A stretch of DNA of 64,000 nucleotides from NCBI GenBank assembly GCA_031272035.1, contig JAISUO010000024.1, positions 19,600 through 83,599 of the forward strand. The letters are read 5' to 3'. This DNA comes from Synergistaceae bacterium. Lineage in GTDB: Bacteria; Synergistota; Synergistia; Synergistales; Aminobacteriaceae. The translations under genes and the position numbers were made by a program. Shown here in pieces: positions 14,976-24,876 of the stretch (position 1 is the first letter of the stretch; every line of letters begins with the position of its first letter). The notes below the pieces were generated by a model, which made no database searches, had not been told where the DNA came from, and was given only the letters and a program-made list of their open reading frames with translations.

Positions 14976-16538
14976 TTAGAAGGAGATGAACGTACGGAAA
15001 CGGATAACGCTGGGATCCTTGAAGAAGCTGGTATTCTTCAGCTCGTCGTCGGAATCGAAAGCGCTGTAGACCAGACCGAACTGGACGTTGGGGTTGTACT
15101 TGTAGATCAGGCCGATGGCATAGTGCATAGCGCTTGCATCCGTCTCGTCGAAGGAGTAATTGGACACATACAGCAACGTGGTGAACTTGTCGTTCCACAC
15201 CTGCTTGGCGCCAATCCGCCAAATGCTCAGGTCGTCCCACATAACGGAAGGAGTACCGGAACCGGGGATTCCCGACTCGCCATGGTCGAAAGCGTTGGGT
15301 TCCGTACCGCCCAGAACCAGCGCGCCGCCGTTGGGGATGACGAAGTTCTCTTCCAGGTAGTCATACTCCAGCCACAGGCTGGTGAACTTCAGCAGGCTCT
15401 GCTTCACGTCGATAATGGCGCGGAACGCGCTGGCGCTGTCGATATCAACATCTCTGCCGGCCACCGACACATCCGCATCCTGATAGTAGAACAGACCCTT
15501 CAGCTCGATGTTGTTGTTGAAGTTGAAGCGAAGACCCGCAAAAACCGTCCACATGGAGTCAAACTCGAAATCTCCAACCTTGGACCTGTCGTCGCCCGCA
15601 AAATACTGAGCGCCGATGTCAAAGCCCCACTTCTCGGTGAACTGCAGTTCGCCCATCACGAAAAGTTCCCAGGCGCCGACGCCATAGGTCGTATACTTGT
15701 TCTCCGCAGTATCGTAAGTGAAATAAGAGGTTACTGTGGGTTTCGCCACATAAGCGCTGACTCTGCCCAGACCAAAGCTCTTCCTCCAACCCAGACCGTC
15801 AACGGTGCGGTCGGTCAGCCAGGAGTCCTGGCCGTGGCCCATGTTCTCGGAGAAGTTCGTCGTGCCGTTAAGGTAGTAAGCCGACTCCATGTCCCAGGCA
15901 AAGCGACCCACTGTCAGCGTGGAATCCCACCAGACGGGGACTTCAATAAACAACTTGTTGAACGTAATCGTATTGACCTTCGTATAAAGGTCCTGTCCGT
16001 CGTTGATACGGATGTAGAGGTGCATCCCCTCATCCTCGCCGAACCAGCGCTGAATTTCCAGACGGGTCCGGGCGAACGCCGCGCCGCTCAGGTCGTCCAG
16101 ATCATCGCTGTCATAGCTCAGATTGTAGAAGTCGAAACGAATGGAGCCACCAAGTTTCCATCCGCCCAGACGGCCCTCAATCTTCTTCAGACGGGCATCA
16201 AAGGTGTCAACCTTCACTCCAAGAGCGTCCAGTTCATCTTTGAACTCGACGACGAGCTTCTTCAGCATCTCCACGTCCTGCTTGCTGGCCTTCGTCATAT
16301 CGACAACAGCCAGAGCGCGGGCGAGGGCGGAAGCCATCTCGTAACGGGTCGTGGGCTGCTTGCCCTTGTAGGTGCCATCGGGATAACCGGAAAGGATACC
16401 CTTGGCCGCAAGCTGACCGATCGCATCATAAGCCCAATGGTTCAGCGGAACGTCCATAAACGGATTCGTCGCCGCAAAAACGGGCGCCGCAACAGCGAGC
16501 AACGCAACTACTGCTACCAGTACTGCACACTTTTTCAT
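14976..16538 (-). CDS. SLH-domain outer-membrane beta-barrel protein (porin-like), paralogue 2
   Basis: 520 residues, co-linear with the product of 12894-14435 from signal peptide to final Phe (RTFISF). A signal peptide ends near VFA, then an SLH domain (NPFMDVPLNHWAYDAIGQL), the near-identical coiled-coil segment MLKKLVVEFKDELDALG, then the barrel. The N-terminal 150 residues are much more alike between the paralogues than surface-loop regions, as expected if loops face selection. SD AAGGGGG lies 7 bases before the ATG. A long leader and double terminator suggest a strongly expressed single gene. Confidence 0.9.
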   Translation of the reverse strand: MKKCAVLVAVVALLAVAAPVFAATNPFMDVPLNHWAYDAIGQLAAKGILSGYPDGTYKGKQPTTRYEMASALARALAVVDMTKASKQDVEMLKKLVVEFKDELDALGVKVDTFDARLKKIEGRLGGWKLGGSIRFDFYNLSYDSDDLDDLSGAAFARTRLEIQRWFGEDEGMHLYIRINDGQDLYTKVNTITFNKLFIEVPVWWDSTLTVGRFAWDMESAYYLNGTTNFSENMGHGQDSWLTDRTVDGLGWRKSFGLGRVSAYVAKPTVTSYFTYDTAENKYTTYGVGAWELFVMGELQFTEKWGFDIGAQYFAGDDRSKVGDFEFDSMWTVFAGLRFNFNNNIELKGLFYYQDADVSVAGRDVDIDSASAFRAIIDVKQSLLKFTSLWLEYDYLEENFVIPNGGALVLGGTEPNAFDHGESGIPGSGTPSVMWDDLSIWRIGAKQVWNDKFTTLLYVSNYSFDETDASAMHYAIGLIYKYNPNVQFGLVYSAFDSDDELKNTSFFKDPSVIRFRTFISF

Positions 16539-16920
16539 TTAACTTTACCCCCTTGAGTTTTGTACTGCCTGTATCGCGTCTTCCGAATTTCTTCGGCTTC
16601 GATCCAGATCACTCGATCTTCCGAAGGGGGCCGGATAAAGTTTCCTTGTTCCCTTTCCCGCGTCCCCGGCGTTTCTCGACCTTTCTGAATTTTGCTTTCG
16701 AATCTTCCGACGCCTTCTTTACGATTCGCTCTCCTTATTGGCTGACGGGGGAGTTGCACCTCACTTTCCTGCCTGTCGGGAATATCTGCGAATCACAGAA
16801 GCAAAAGAAATAAAACCACACAAACTGCGTAAATTATCCTACACCAAAAAAGTTTTTTTACATGAGACTTTAGAATCAATTTATAAGAGACTTTACGCCC
16901 TAAAAGACCTAGGGGAACTT
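16539..16920. promoter_or_regulatory. Leader and promoter region of porin 2
   Basis: No protein gene is visible. 16634-16660 repeats the leader element seen upstream of porin 1. On minus, GATAAT near 16832-16837 is a reasonable -10 without a clear -35. GAGACTTTA occurs twice (16864-16872 and 16887-16895), 23 bp apart, near the 3' end of pckG, of unknown use. A weak CCCTA/TAGGG stem follows the pckG stop but lacks a U-tract. Confidence 0.4.
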
Positions 16921-18702
16921 TCAGGCCAGCTTCTTTTCCAGCAGCGCAAGCTCCTCTTTCAGCTTCGACGGCAGAGTATCGCCGAATTTGGCGTAGAACT
17001 CGTGAATACCCTTCACTTCTTCGTTCCACAGGGATTTATCCACGGAAAGCAGCCCTTTCAGCGTGTCTCTGGAGACGTCCAGACCCTCCAGATTGATGTC
17101 CTCCGGCCTCGGAAGCCAGCCGATGGGGCTGTCCACCGCCTCCGCCTCGTCGAAGGCCCTGGCCATGATCCACTCCAGCACCCTCATGTTGTCGCCGTAG
17201 CCGGGCCAGATGAAGTTGCCCTCGTCGTCGGTGCGGAACCAGTTGACGTTGAAAATTTTCGGCGGGTTGGGGATCTTTTTCCCCATCTCCAGCCAGTGGG
17301 CGAAGTAGTCGGCCATATTGTAGCCGCAGAAGGGCAGCATCGCCATGGGGTCGCGTCGGACGACTCCCACCGCTCCCGCCGCCGCGGCCGTCGTTTCGCT
17401 TCCCATGATGGAGCCCACGAACACGCCGTGGTCCCAGCTTCGGGACTGATAGACCAGGGGAGCGGTTTTCGCGCGGCGTCCTCCGAAGATAATCGCGGAG
17501 ATCGGCACACCCTCCGGGGCTTCGAATTTGGGGGAAATGCAGGGGCACTGACGGGCCGGCGCGGTGAAGCGGCTGTTGGGGTGCGCGCCCTTGGAGCCGT
17601 CGGAGGCGTCCCATTTTTCACCCTTCCAGTTGAGGGCGTTCTTCGGGGGGTTCTTGTCCCAGCCCTCCCACCAGATGGTGTTGTCGTCCAGATTTTGCAC
17701 GACGTTGGTAAAAATAGTGTTCTTCTGGCAGGTGAGCATGGCGTTGGGGTTGGACTTCATGTTGGTGCCAGGGGCGACGCCGAAGAAACCGGCCTCCGGG
17801 TTCACCGCCCACAGCCTGCCGTCCGGGCCAACCCGCAGCCAGGCGATGTCGTCTCCCACGCACCAGACCTTATAGCCCTTCTTCCTGTAAATCTCCGGCG
17901 GAATCAGCATGGCCAGGTTGGTTTTGCCGCAGGCGGAGGGAAAAGCGCCGGTGAGGTAGCGAACCTCGCCTTTGGGATTTTCCAGCCCCAGAATCAGCAT
18001 ATGCTCCGCCATCCAGCCCTCCGTTTTCCCCAGATGGGAGGCTATGCGCAGCGCGAAGCACTTTTTGCCCAGCAGCACGTTTCCGCCGTAACCGGAGTTG
18101 ATGGACCAGATGGCGTTGTCCTCCGGGAACTGGACGATGTAACGGTCCTCTTCGCTGAGGGTCGCCTTGGAGTGCAGGCCCTTCGTAAAGTCGGAGGGGT
18201 CTTTGGCGGCGTCCAGGCATTTCAGCACACGGGTCCCGATGCGGGTCATAATGGCCATGTTCAGCACCACGTAAATGGAATCGGTGAGCTCGACTCCGAA
18301 CTTCGCAAAGGGAGACTCCGGGACGGTCATGGAAAAGGGAATCACGTACATCGTTCGGCCCTTCATCGAGCCATCGTAAAGTTTACGCAGCTTCGCGTAC
18401 ATCTCGACGGGATCCATCCAGTTGTTGGTGGGGCCGGCGTCCTCTTTCCGGCGCGAACAGATGAAGGTCCGCTGCTCCACCCGCGCCACGTCGTTTAAAG
18501 CGGAACGGTGCAGGTAGCAGCCCGGCAGCTTCTCCTGATTCAGCGCGATAATTTCACCCGAACTCACACTTTGCGCCCGCAGGTCGGCGAGCTGCTCCTC
18601 AGAACCATCAATCCATACGACCGCATCCGGCTTCGTCATGGCGGCCATTTCTTCCACCCAGGCGTTGACTGCTTTGTTCTTAGTCAGTGACAAAATAAAC
18701 AT
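16921..18702 (-). CDS. pckG: Phosphoenolpyruvate carboxykinase (GTP)
   Basis: Interconverts oxaloacetate and PEP with GTP/GDP, linking the C4 pool to gluconeogenesis or, in anaerobes, fixing CO2 on PEP. The 593-residue length and the nucleotide-binding loop FPSACGKTNLAML (about residues 283-295) are those of the GTP-type enzyme. Also present are the substrate-binding segment GYGGNVLLGKKC, and the FWP-like metal-site region around VVWIDGSEEQ at the N-terminus. GGAAGGG abuts the ATG at 18702, so TTG at 18693 (9 bases from the SD) may be the real start. Monocistronic, with its own promoter. Confidence 0.95.
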   Translation of the reverse strand: MFILSLTKNKAVNAWVEEMAAMTKPDAVVWIDGSEEQLADLRAQSVSSGEIIALNQEKLPGCYLHRSALNDVARVEQRTFICSRRKEDAGPTNNWMDPVEMYAKLRKLYDGSMKGRTMYVIPFSMTVPESPFAKFGVELTDSIYVVLNMAIMTRIGTRVLKCLDAAKDPSDFTKGLHSKATLSEEDRYIVQFPEDNAIWSINSGYGGNVLLGKKCFALRIASHLGKTEGWMAEHMLILGLENPKGEVRYLTGAFPSACGKTNLAMLIPPEIYRKKGYKVWCVGDDIAWLRVGPDGRLWAVNPEAGFFGVAPGTNMKSNPNAMLTCQKNTIFTNVVQNLDDNTIWWEGWDKNPPKNALNWKGEKWDASDGSKGAHPNSRFTAPARQCPCISPKFEAPEGVPISAIIFGGRRAKTAPLVYQSRSWDHGVFVGSIMGSETTAAAAGAVGVVRRDPMAMLPFCGYNMADYFAHWLEMGKKIPNPPKIFNVNWFRTDDEGNFIWPGYGDNMRVLEWIMARAFDEAEAVDSPIGWLPRPEDINLEGLDVSRDTLKGLLSVDKSLWNEEVKGIHEFYAKFGDTLPSKLKEELALLEKKLA

Positions 18703-18758
18703 CCCTTCCGCAGAGAATTTTTTACTATATTATTCACTGATAACTCAAATCAGATAAA

Positions 18759-18786
18759 ATTGTACTCCGTTCACAAAATAAGACAA
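18759..18786 (-). promoter_or_regulatory. Promoter of pckG
   Basis: On minus, TTGTCT (18786-18781), 16-bp spacer and TACAAT (18764-18759), about 55 bp before the pckG start. The -10 matches five of six consensus bases. Confidence 0.5.
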
Positions 18787-18840
18787 GTATTCCAAAAATA
18801 TACTTCTTCGTCCCTTAGGGTCCGGCGCGCCCCGGTAGGC

Positions 18841-18846
18841 TATAAT
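18841..18846 (+). promoter_or_regulatory. -10 box upstream of the WG-repeat gene
   Basis: Consensus TATAAT 55 bp before the ATG at 18902. No convincing -35 at 16-18 bp; TTAGGG is 20 bp away. Confidence 0.4.
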
Positions 18847-18901
18847 TCAAACGGGCAGGAGGCCCGCTGGATTTCGAACTGGAATGAGGAGATGTTGACA
18901 G

Positions 18902-19837
18902 ATGGCAATACTGCAAAATCGAGTTATAAAGACGTGCCTGTGCTGCGCGGCCCTGGTCGCGGCTCTGTCCGCGCCGCCGACGAACCGGACGGCTCCGGCG
19001 GAGGCCAGAGAGGCCAGAATCGTGGTGGATTTTCTCTACTCCGAAGCCAGGGAGTTCAGTGAAGGGCTGGCTGCGGTGAAATCCAACGACATGTGGGGCT
19101 ATATCGACCACAGGGGGAAGGTCGTCATTCCCTTTGAATACAGCGTTCCGGAGGTGGGATATTTTTCCGGAGGTTTCGCCTTCACGGGAAGCAGTTTTAT
19201 CGACAGGGAAGGAACGATCGCCTTTGACGGAAAATCCTTCGAGAGTGCCCGTTCCTTTTCGGAGGGGCTGGCTGCGGTGCAGTTCGACGGGCTGTGGGGC
19301 TACATCGATTCCACGGGAAAATACGCGCTTCCGCCCGCCTGGGAGGCCGCGGGAGATTTTTCCGGAGGAATGGCTCCCGTTAAAAAGGAGGGATTGTGGG
19401 GTTACATCGACGTTCGGGGACGTATGCTGATCAGCCCGCGTTTTCTTCGAGCCGAAGCCTACAGCGGAGAAACGGCGGCTGTGGACTACGAGGGGAAAGT
19501 CGGCTACATCGACCGGTCCGGACGGTTCGCGGTGAGCCCGCGTTACGACGAGGGCGGTCCCTTCCACAACGGCCGGGCGGCGGTTCGGGGTCCGTCCCCG
19601 CAGGGGGACTGGGGTTATCTGGACGCCCTGGGGCAGGAGACGATTTCCCGCCGCTTCAACGCGGCCGGAACCTTCAGCGATGGACTGGCTCCGGTGGCCA
19701 CGGACGCGCGCTGGGGCTATATCGACGTCAACGGGAAAATCATCCTGGACGCCATCTACGACGGCGCGCGCCCCTTCAGTGAAGGTCTGGCCGCGGTGGA
19801 GCGGGAAAACAAGTGGGGTTACATCCGGGTCCGGTAG
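18902..19837 (+). CDS. Exported WG-repeat protein
   Basis: 311 residues: signal peptide (about 1-36, ending AEA), then seven repeats built on F.EGLA.V..(N/D)..WGYID..G(K/R), at about 40-residue spacing (WGYIDHRGK, WGYIDSTGK, WGYIDVRGR, VGYIDRSGR, WGYLDALGQ, WGYIDVNGK, WGYIRVR). The fourth has V for W and the last is cut short by the C-terminus. WG/KWG repeats occur in exported bacterial proteins of unknown function and are thought to form a beta-rich binding surface. Ends 3 bp from the convergent cbpA-like gene. Confidence 0.82.
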   Translation: MAILQNRVIKTCLCCAALVAALSAPPTNRTAPAEAREARIVVDFLYSEAREFSEGLAAVKSNDMWGYIDHRGKVVIPFEYSVPEVGYFSGGFAFTGSSFIDREGTIAFDGKSFESARSFSEGLAAVQFDGLWGYIDSTGKYALPPAWEAAGDFSGGMAPVKKEGLWGYIDVRGRMLISPRFLRAEAYSGETAAVDYEGKVGYIDRSGRFAVSPRYDEGGPFHNGRAAVRGPSPQGDWGYLDALGQETISRRFNAAGTFSDGLAPVATDARWGYIDVNGKIILDAIYDGARPFSEGLAAVERENKWGYIRVR

Positions 19838-19840
19838 GCA

Positions 19841-20758
19841 TCATTTATTATCCAGCTTCGCCAGTTCCTCCCACAGCTCCTTCTGCCGTTCCGTAAGATA
19901 TTTGGGTATGGCGATCTCGATGCGAACGAACAGGTCGCCATTGCTGCTCTTCTCCCGACGCGGAAGCCCTTTGCCCCTCAGCCGGAGTTTCTGCCCCCCC
20001 TGAATGCCGGGGGGAAGTTTCATTTCGACGACGCCGCTGGGGGTTTCCACGTTCACCCTGCCGCCCAGCACCGCCATCGCGGGCGTCACCTTCACCGTAC
20101 GGGTGAGATTGTGCCCGTCCACCTCGAACACGGGGTCAGGGGCAATATGGAGGGTTACATAAATGTCGCCGCCTCTGGGGGATTTGCCCGGCAGGCGTAT
20201 GCGGGATCCTTCCACCACGCCCCGGGGCAGATTGACGTTGATCGTCTGCGCCTCGGAGCCGGAGCTCAGACGAAGGGGCAGGGCCTTCGTTCCCCCCTGG
20301 ATCACGTCCTCCAGGGAAAGGGTCAGCTCCACCTCGCTGTCCCGCTGAATGGGTCGGGAGCGTCCGGAGACCGTGGGGCCCTTGCCTCCGGCAAACATGT
20401 CTCCCAGCCCGCCGCCGCCGAAAATCGTTCTGAAAAAGTCGCTGAAGTCGCCCAGGTCGCCGCCAAACTCCACCTGAGGCCCGCCGTTCATTGAGGAGCC
20501 CCAGCCCGGCGGAGGGGTAAAATCCTGCCCCTGCTCCCAGTTTGCCCCCAGCGTGTCGTATTTGACCCGTTTATCCGGGTCCTTCAGGACCTCGTAGGCC
20601 TCGTTGATTTCTCTGTAACGGACGTCCGCGTTTTTTTCCTTCGACACGTCCGGATGGTATTTTTTCGCCAGCTTCCGATACGCTTTGCGAATATCTTCCT
20701 GCGATGCCGTGCGCGGCACGCCAAGAATTTCATAATAGTCTTTGTACTGCACGGCCAT
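19841..20758 (-). CDS. DnaJ-family co-chaperone without zinc finger (CbpA-like)
   Basis: 305 residues: N-terminal J-domain with the HPD motif (KYHPDVSKE, residues about 33-41) that stimulates DnaK ATPase, a Gly-rich linker (about 85-125), then the two C-terminal substrate-binding beta-domains of DnaJ (from LTLSLEDVIQGG). There are no CxxCxGxG repeats, as in CbpA/DjlA-type proteins. It ends the hrcA-grpE-dnaK-dnaJ operon, 85 bp after dnaJ, so it probably shares CIRCE control. No terminator is visible before the convergent gene. Confidence 0.9.
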   Translation of the reverse strand: MAVQYKDYYEILGVPRTASQEDIRKAYRKLAKKYHPDVSKEKNADVRYREINEAYEVLKDPDKRVKYDTLGANWEQGQDFTPPPGWGSSMNGGPQVEFGGDLGDFSDFFRTIFGGGGLGDMFAGGKGPTVSGRSRPIQRDSEVELTLSLEDVIQGGTKALPLRLSSGSEAQTINVNLPRGVVEGSRIRLPGKSPRGGDIYVTLHIAPDPVFEVDGHNLTRTVKVTPAMAVLGGRVNVETPSGVVEMKLPPGIQGGQKLRLRGKGLPRREKSSNGDLFVRIEIAIPKYLTERQKELWEELAKLDNK

Positions 20759-20843
20759 AGTTATCCACCCCCGCTGACCTCCCGGGGTTTTTGCGCCGAT
20801 TCGGAATCAGCGCCTCCAAATCGGCGCCGGTCTTCATCCCCGG

Positions 20844-21983
20844 TCAGTCGAAAAGCTTTTTAAATTTATCGAAGATCCCCTCTTCGGAGGAGACGGGGAC
20901 CTTCATTTCATGGGCCAGTTCGTTCACAAGGGACCTCTGTTTATCGGTGAGCTTCGAGGGAACGTCGATAAACACGTGCACATAAAGATCTCCCCGTCCC
21001 CTGGCTCCCCGCAGCCGGGGCATACCCAGGCCCTTAACCTTCAGGACCCGGCCCTGCGTGGTCCCCGGGGGAATGTCGATTTTTTCCATTCCGTCGATGA
21101 GCGTGGGAATCTCCACAGAGGTCCCCAGAACCGCCTGAGGCCAGGTGAGAAGCAGCCGGCTGTGCAGGTCTCCGCCGTCCCGTTCGAAGCTTTTGTGACG
21201 CTCCACCTCCAGAACGAGAAATAGATCTCCGGAGGGCCCTCCGTTTGTCCCTCCCTCTCCCTCGCCGGCGATTCGCAGACGCGTCCCCGTTTCCACTCCC
21301 GCCGGAATTTTGACCTCGACTTTGTGATTGTCCCGAACCTGTCCCCGACCGCCGCATTCCGGACAGTGCTCCGCGATGACCTTTCCCTTTCCCTGACAGC
21401 GCGGGCAGGTATTGACGGAGACGAACTGACCGAAGGGAGTACGCTGGACGTTTTCAACCTGTCCGCGTCCGCCGCAGGTCTCGCAGGTTCTGGGAGACGT
21501 CCCCGGCTTCGCCCCCGTTCCGCCGCAAGCCGAACAGGAGTCCCACCGGGGGATTTCCACAGTACGGGTCACGCCGTTGGCCGCGTCCAGCAGCGTAACG
21601 CCCACGTTCATTTCCAGATCCGCGCCGCGCCGCGGCGCGTGGGGATCCGCCCGTCGTCCCCCCATACCGCCGGTGAACACCTGTTCGAACAGATCCCCGA
21701 AAAGATCTCCGAAACCCCCGCCAAATCCTCCGCCCTCGAAGGGATTTCCCGTCGTTCCGTCGGTGGTGCCGAACTGGTCGTACCGGGCGCGTTTTTCGGG
21801 ATCCCCGATGACGGAATAGGCCGCGTTGATTTTCTTGAACTTCTCCTCAGCCTCCGGGTTATTGCGGTTCGTGTCCGGATGATACTTACGAACAAGCTGC
21901 CGGTAGGCTTTTTTTATGTCTGCCTGCGAGGCGTCGCGCGAAACTTCCAGGATCTGATACAAATCTTCCAATTTACAAAACAC
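20844..21983 (-). CDS. dnaJ: Chaperone protein DnaJ
   Basis: Type I Hsp40 that delivers unfolded substrates to DnaK. 379 residues: J-domain with HPD (KYHPDTNR, about 34-41), Gly/Phe-rich linker (about 80-105), four zinc-finger motifs CSACGGTG, CETCGGRG, CPRCQGKG and CPECGGRG (about 150-215), and the C-terminal substrate domains. The start is a GTG at 21983; an in-frame TTG four codons later, with GGGGTG upstream, is a possible alternative. Fourth gene of the heat-shock operon. Confidence 0.96.
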   Translation of the reverse strand: MFCKLEDLYQILEVSRDASQADIKKAYRQLVRKYHPDTNRNNPEAEEKFKKINAAYSVIGDPEKRARYDQFGTTDGTTGNPFEGGGFGGGFGDLFGDLFEQVFTGGMGGRRADPHAPRRGADLEMNVGVTLLDAANGVTRTVEIPRWDSCSACGGTGAKPGTSPRTCETCGGRGQVENVQRTPFGQFVSVNTCPRCQGKGKVIAEHCPECGGRGQVRDNHKVEVKIPAGVETGTRLRIAGEGEGGTNGGPSGDLFLVLEVERHKSFERDGGDLHSRLLLTWPQAVLGTSVEIPTLIDGMEKIDIPPGTTQGRVLKVKGLGMPRLRGARGRGDLYVHVFIDVPSKLTDKQRSLVNELAHEMKVPVSSEEGIFDKFKKLFD

Positions 21984-22108
21984 CCCGTAACAAGAGAAAA
22001 CTGTAAAGAAACGGAGAAAGGATTCTGCCTCTCTCTGCGCAATCCGTCAGATTATAACACTCCCGCCGGACCCTCATTCCTTCACCGGGGAGGCGGAGAT
22101 CAGGGGCG

Positions 22109-23929
22109 TCACTTTCCCTGATCCGTGAACTCGGCGTCGACGGTGTCATTTCCCGCGCTTCCGCCCGAATCGCCTGAACTCGGGCTGGACCCTACGCTTC
22201 CGCCCTCCTGATACAGACGGGTCGAGAAGCCCTGGAGCGCCTTGTTCAGAACGGATTTCGCCTTCTCCAGTTTTTCCACGTCCTCCGACTGGGCGGCCTG
22301 TTTCAGCTCCTCGATGGCGGAGTTGATCCGGCCCTTTTCGTCGGCGGTCATCTTGTCACTCTGCTCCGACACCAGCTTCTCCGCGGCGAAGAGAGCCGCA
22401 TCCGCTTCGTTGCGGGCCTCGATGAGCAGACGTTTTTTGCTGTCCTCGTCGGCGTGGGAGTCCGCGTCGTTTTTCATGCGCTCGATCTCCTCCTTGGAGA
22501 GGTTGGAGGACTGGATCGTGATCTTCTGGTTCTTGCCCGTCCCCTTGTCCCGGGCCGTGACGTTCAGAATACCGTTGACGTCGATGTTGAACGTGACCTC
22601 GATCTGAGGTATGCCCCGGGGCGCGGGAGGAATGCCGTCCAAAACGAACTGCCCCAGCCTCACGTTATCGCTGGCCATGGCCCGCTCGCCCTGCAGAACC
22701 AGAATTTCCACCTGGGTCTGGTTGTTCCCCGCCGTGGTGAACACCTGGCTCTTGGACACGGGGATAGCCGTGTTGCGCTCAATGATTTTCGTGAACACGC
22801 CGCCCAGCGTTTCAAGGCCCAGGGACAGGGGGGTGACATCCACCAGGACGATGTCCTTGTGCTCGCCCTTCAGAATCGCTCCCTGAATGGCCGCCCCCGC
22901 GGCGACGCACTCGTCGGGGTTGATCCCCTTCGTCGGCTCCTTGCCCAGCAGCTCGACGATCTTCTTCTGAACCATGGGCATACGGGTCGAACCGCCCACC
23001 AGAAGGATCTTGTTGATCTCCTCCACCTTGAGGCCGGAGTCTTCGATGGCGCGCTTGGTGGGATTGATGGTGCGGTCCATCAGGTCTGACGTCATTTCCT
23101 CAAACTTGGCCCGGGAGAGTTTCATTTCCAGATGCTTGGGTCCGGCCTGATTCGCGGTGATGAAGGGCAGGGAAATCGTGGTCTCCATCATGGAGGACAG
23201 CTCCACCTTGGCCTTCTCCGCCGCCTCCCGCAGACGCTGCATGGCCATGCGGTCGTTCTTCAGGTCGACGCCTTCCATCTTCTTGAACTCGGCGGTCATC
23301 CAGTCCACGATGCGGTTGTCCCAGTCATCGCCCCCCAGCCGGTTGTCGCCGGAGGTGGAGAGCACCTCGAACACGCCCTCGCCCACGTCCAGAATCGAGA
23401 CGTCGAAGGTTCCGCCGCCCAGGTCGAACACCAGAATTTTATGCTCTTCCTGCTTGTTCTCTCCGTAGGCCAGGCAGGCGGCCGTGGGTTCGTTGATGAT
23501 GCGCAGCACTTCCATGCCCGCGATGGTTCCCGCGTCCTTGGTGGCCTGACGCTGAGCGTCCGTGAAATAGGCCGGAACCGTGATGACCGCCTGAGTCACC
23601 GGCTCGCCGAGGTACTCTTCGGCGTCGTGTTTCAGCTTCTGCAGGATCATGGCGGAAATTTCCTGCGGCGTATATTTCTTGTCGTCGATGGTGACGCGGT
23701 AATCCGTGCCCATTTCTCTCTTGATGGAAATAATGGTGCGGTCCGCGTTGACGATCGCCTGACGTTTGGCGAGCTGCCCCACAAGGCGCTCTCCTTCTTT
23801 CGTAAAAGCGACCACGGAAGGGGTCGTCCTCATTCCCTCCGCGTTGGCGATAATGGTGGTCTGGTCCCCCTCCTGTATCGCGATGCAGCTGTTCGTCGTT
23901 CCAAGATCGATTCCCACTACTTTAGACAT
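22109..23929 (-). CDS. dnaK: Chaperone protein DnaK (Hsp70)
   Basis: ATP-dependent Hsp70, 606 residues. Phosphate-1 loop [10 protein letters not shown] at residues 5-14, phosphate-2 [10 protein letters not shown] (about 168-177), adenosine motif [11 protein letters not shown] (about 310-320), interdomain linker [15 protein letters not shown], then the substrate-binding domain and helical lid. A Gly/Ser-rich tail ends near the EEVD-like DAEFTDQGK. Preceded by grpE (88 bp) and followed by dnaJ. Confidence 0.98.
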   Translation of the reverse strand: MSKVVGIDLGTTNSCIAIQEGDQTTIIANAEGMRTTPSVVAFTKEGERLVGQLAKRQAIVNADRTIISIKREMGTDYRVTIDDKKYTPQEISAMILQKLKHDAEEYLGEPVTQAVITVPAYFTDAQRQATKDAGTIAGMEVLRIINEPTAACLAYGENKQEEHKILVFDLGGGTFDVSILDVGEGVFEVLSTSGDNRLGGDDWDNRIVDWMTAEFKKMEGVDLKNDRMAMQRLREAAEKAKVELSSMMETTISLPFITANQAGPKHLEMKLSRAKFEEMTSDLMDRTINPTKRAIEDSGLKVEEINKILLVGGSTRMPMVQKKIVELLGKEPTKGINPDECVAAGAAIQGAILKGEHKDIVLVDVTPLSLGLETLGGVFTKIIERNTAIPVSKSQVFTTAGNNQTQVEILVLQGERAMASDNVRLGQFVLDGIPPAPRGIPQIEVTFNIDVNGILNVTARDKGTGKNQKITIQSSNLSKEEIERMKNDADSHADEDSKKRLLIEARNEADAALFAAEKLVSEQSDKMTADEKGRINSAIEELKQAAQSEDVEKLEKAKSVLNKALQGFSTRLYQEGGSVGSSPSSGDSGGSAGNDTVDAEFTDQGK

Positions 23930-24017
23930 ATCTCCATTCCCCCTGAAGTGATTTCATCTGATTTTCCTGATTTTCTTTAATTCTTATATCTGATTTCTTA
24001 TATTTGTTTCAGCCGTT

Positions 24018-24782
24018 CTATTCCCGGTCCGGATTTTCCTCCTCGTCCACGTCCCTCAGTTTCCCCACACGAACGTGAGCGGGGCGCAAAACGCGATCCG
24101 GCGTGGCGTAACCCCGGGTCAGTTCCTGAAGCACCATTCCGTCCTGCTCCGGGTCGTCCACAAGCTCCGTTTCCACCGCCTCGTGAGAGCGGGGATCGAA
24201 GCGGCAGCCCTCCGTGGGAACGGCCGTTATGCCCAAACTTTCCAGCACCGAGAGAAACTGGCGCTGCACCATGCGCACTCCCATCAGGACGTCCTTCACG
24301 CTGCCGTCCTCCGGAACCTGAAGGGCCCTGTCCAGGTTGTCCACCACCGGAAGAAACTCCGAAACCCGATCCTCCACCATCAGCTTCATCTTCCGAACCC
24401 GATCCCGCTCCACCCGCTGGCGGTAGTTGTAGAGGTCCGCCCGGGCGAGGGCGAGTTCGTTTTTCAGGTTTTGAATCAGGGTTTCCGAAGCCTCGTCTCC
24501 CGCTTCCTTTTCATCGGTATTCGCGGCATTCCGGTCCTTCGATGTTTCTTCCTTTAAAGATTCTTCTTTTGAGACTTCTTTTGATGATTCTTCTTTTAAG
24601 ACTTCTTTCGAGTCGTTCCATTCCTCCGCATTTATTTTTTCCGGAATTTCCATTATCTCCGGAATCGTCTCATCTTCATCGTCCTTATGCTGTTCGACCT
24701 CGGTGGATTCCAGGGAAGCGTCGTTTCTTTCTCGGTATTCCTCCATGTCTCCCACTCCGTCCATCCAGTCGATTTTTGCCAT
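24018..24782 (-). CDS. grpE: Nucleotide exchange factor GrpE with long acidic N-terminal extension
   Basis: Releases ADP from DnaK. 254 residues, about 60 longer than usual. The GrpE helix and beta-domain occupy about 100-250 (LYNYRQRVERDR, DNLDRALQ, the GRYAQ-like RGYATPDRVLRPAHVRVG). The first ~95 residues are acidic and contain a 9-residue tandem repeat (KEVLKEESS, KEVSKEESL, then KEETSKD), encoded at about 24535-24610 by a near-perfect DNA repeat. Such extensions are tolerated in this family. Second gene of the heat-shock operon. Confidence 0.95.
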   Translation of the reverse strand: MAKIDWMDGVGDMEEYRERNDASLESTEVEQHKDDEDETIPEIMEIPEKINAEEWNDSKEVLKEESSKEVSKEESLKEETSKDRNAANTDEKEAGDEASETLIQNLKNELALARADLYNYRQRVERDRVRKMKLMVEDRVSEFLPVVDNLDRALQVPEDGSVKDVLMGVRMVQRQFLSVLESLGITAVPTEGCRFDPRSHEAVETELVDDPEQDGMVLQELTRGYATPDRVLRPAHVRVGKLRDVDEEENPDRE

Positions 24783-24876
24783 CCTCTATCCTCTCCAAAC
24801 TTCGTCGATATTGTGACCCCGAAAAGCGCGTTCGCTTCACCCCGCGGCCTTCGGGTATTCCTTTGTCATTCCCGTA

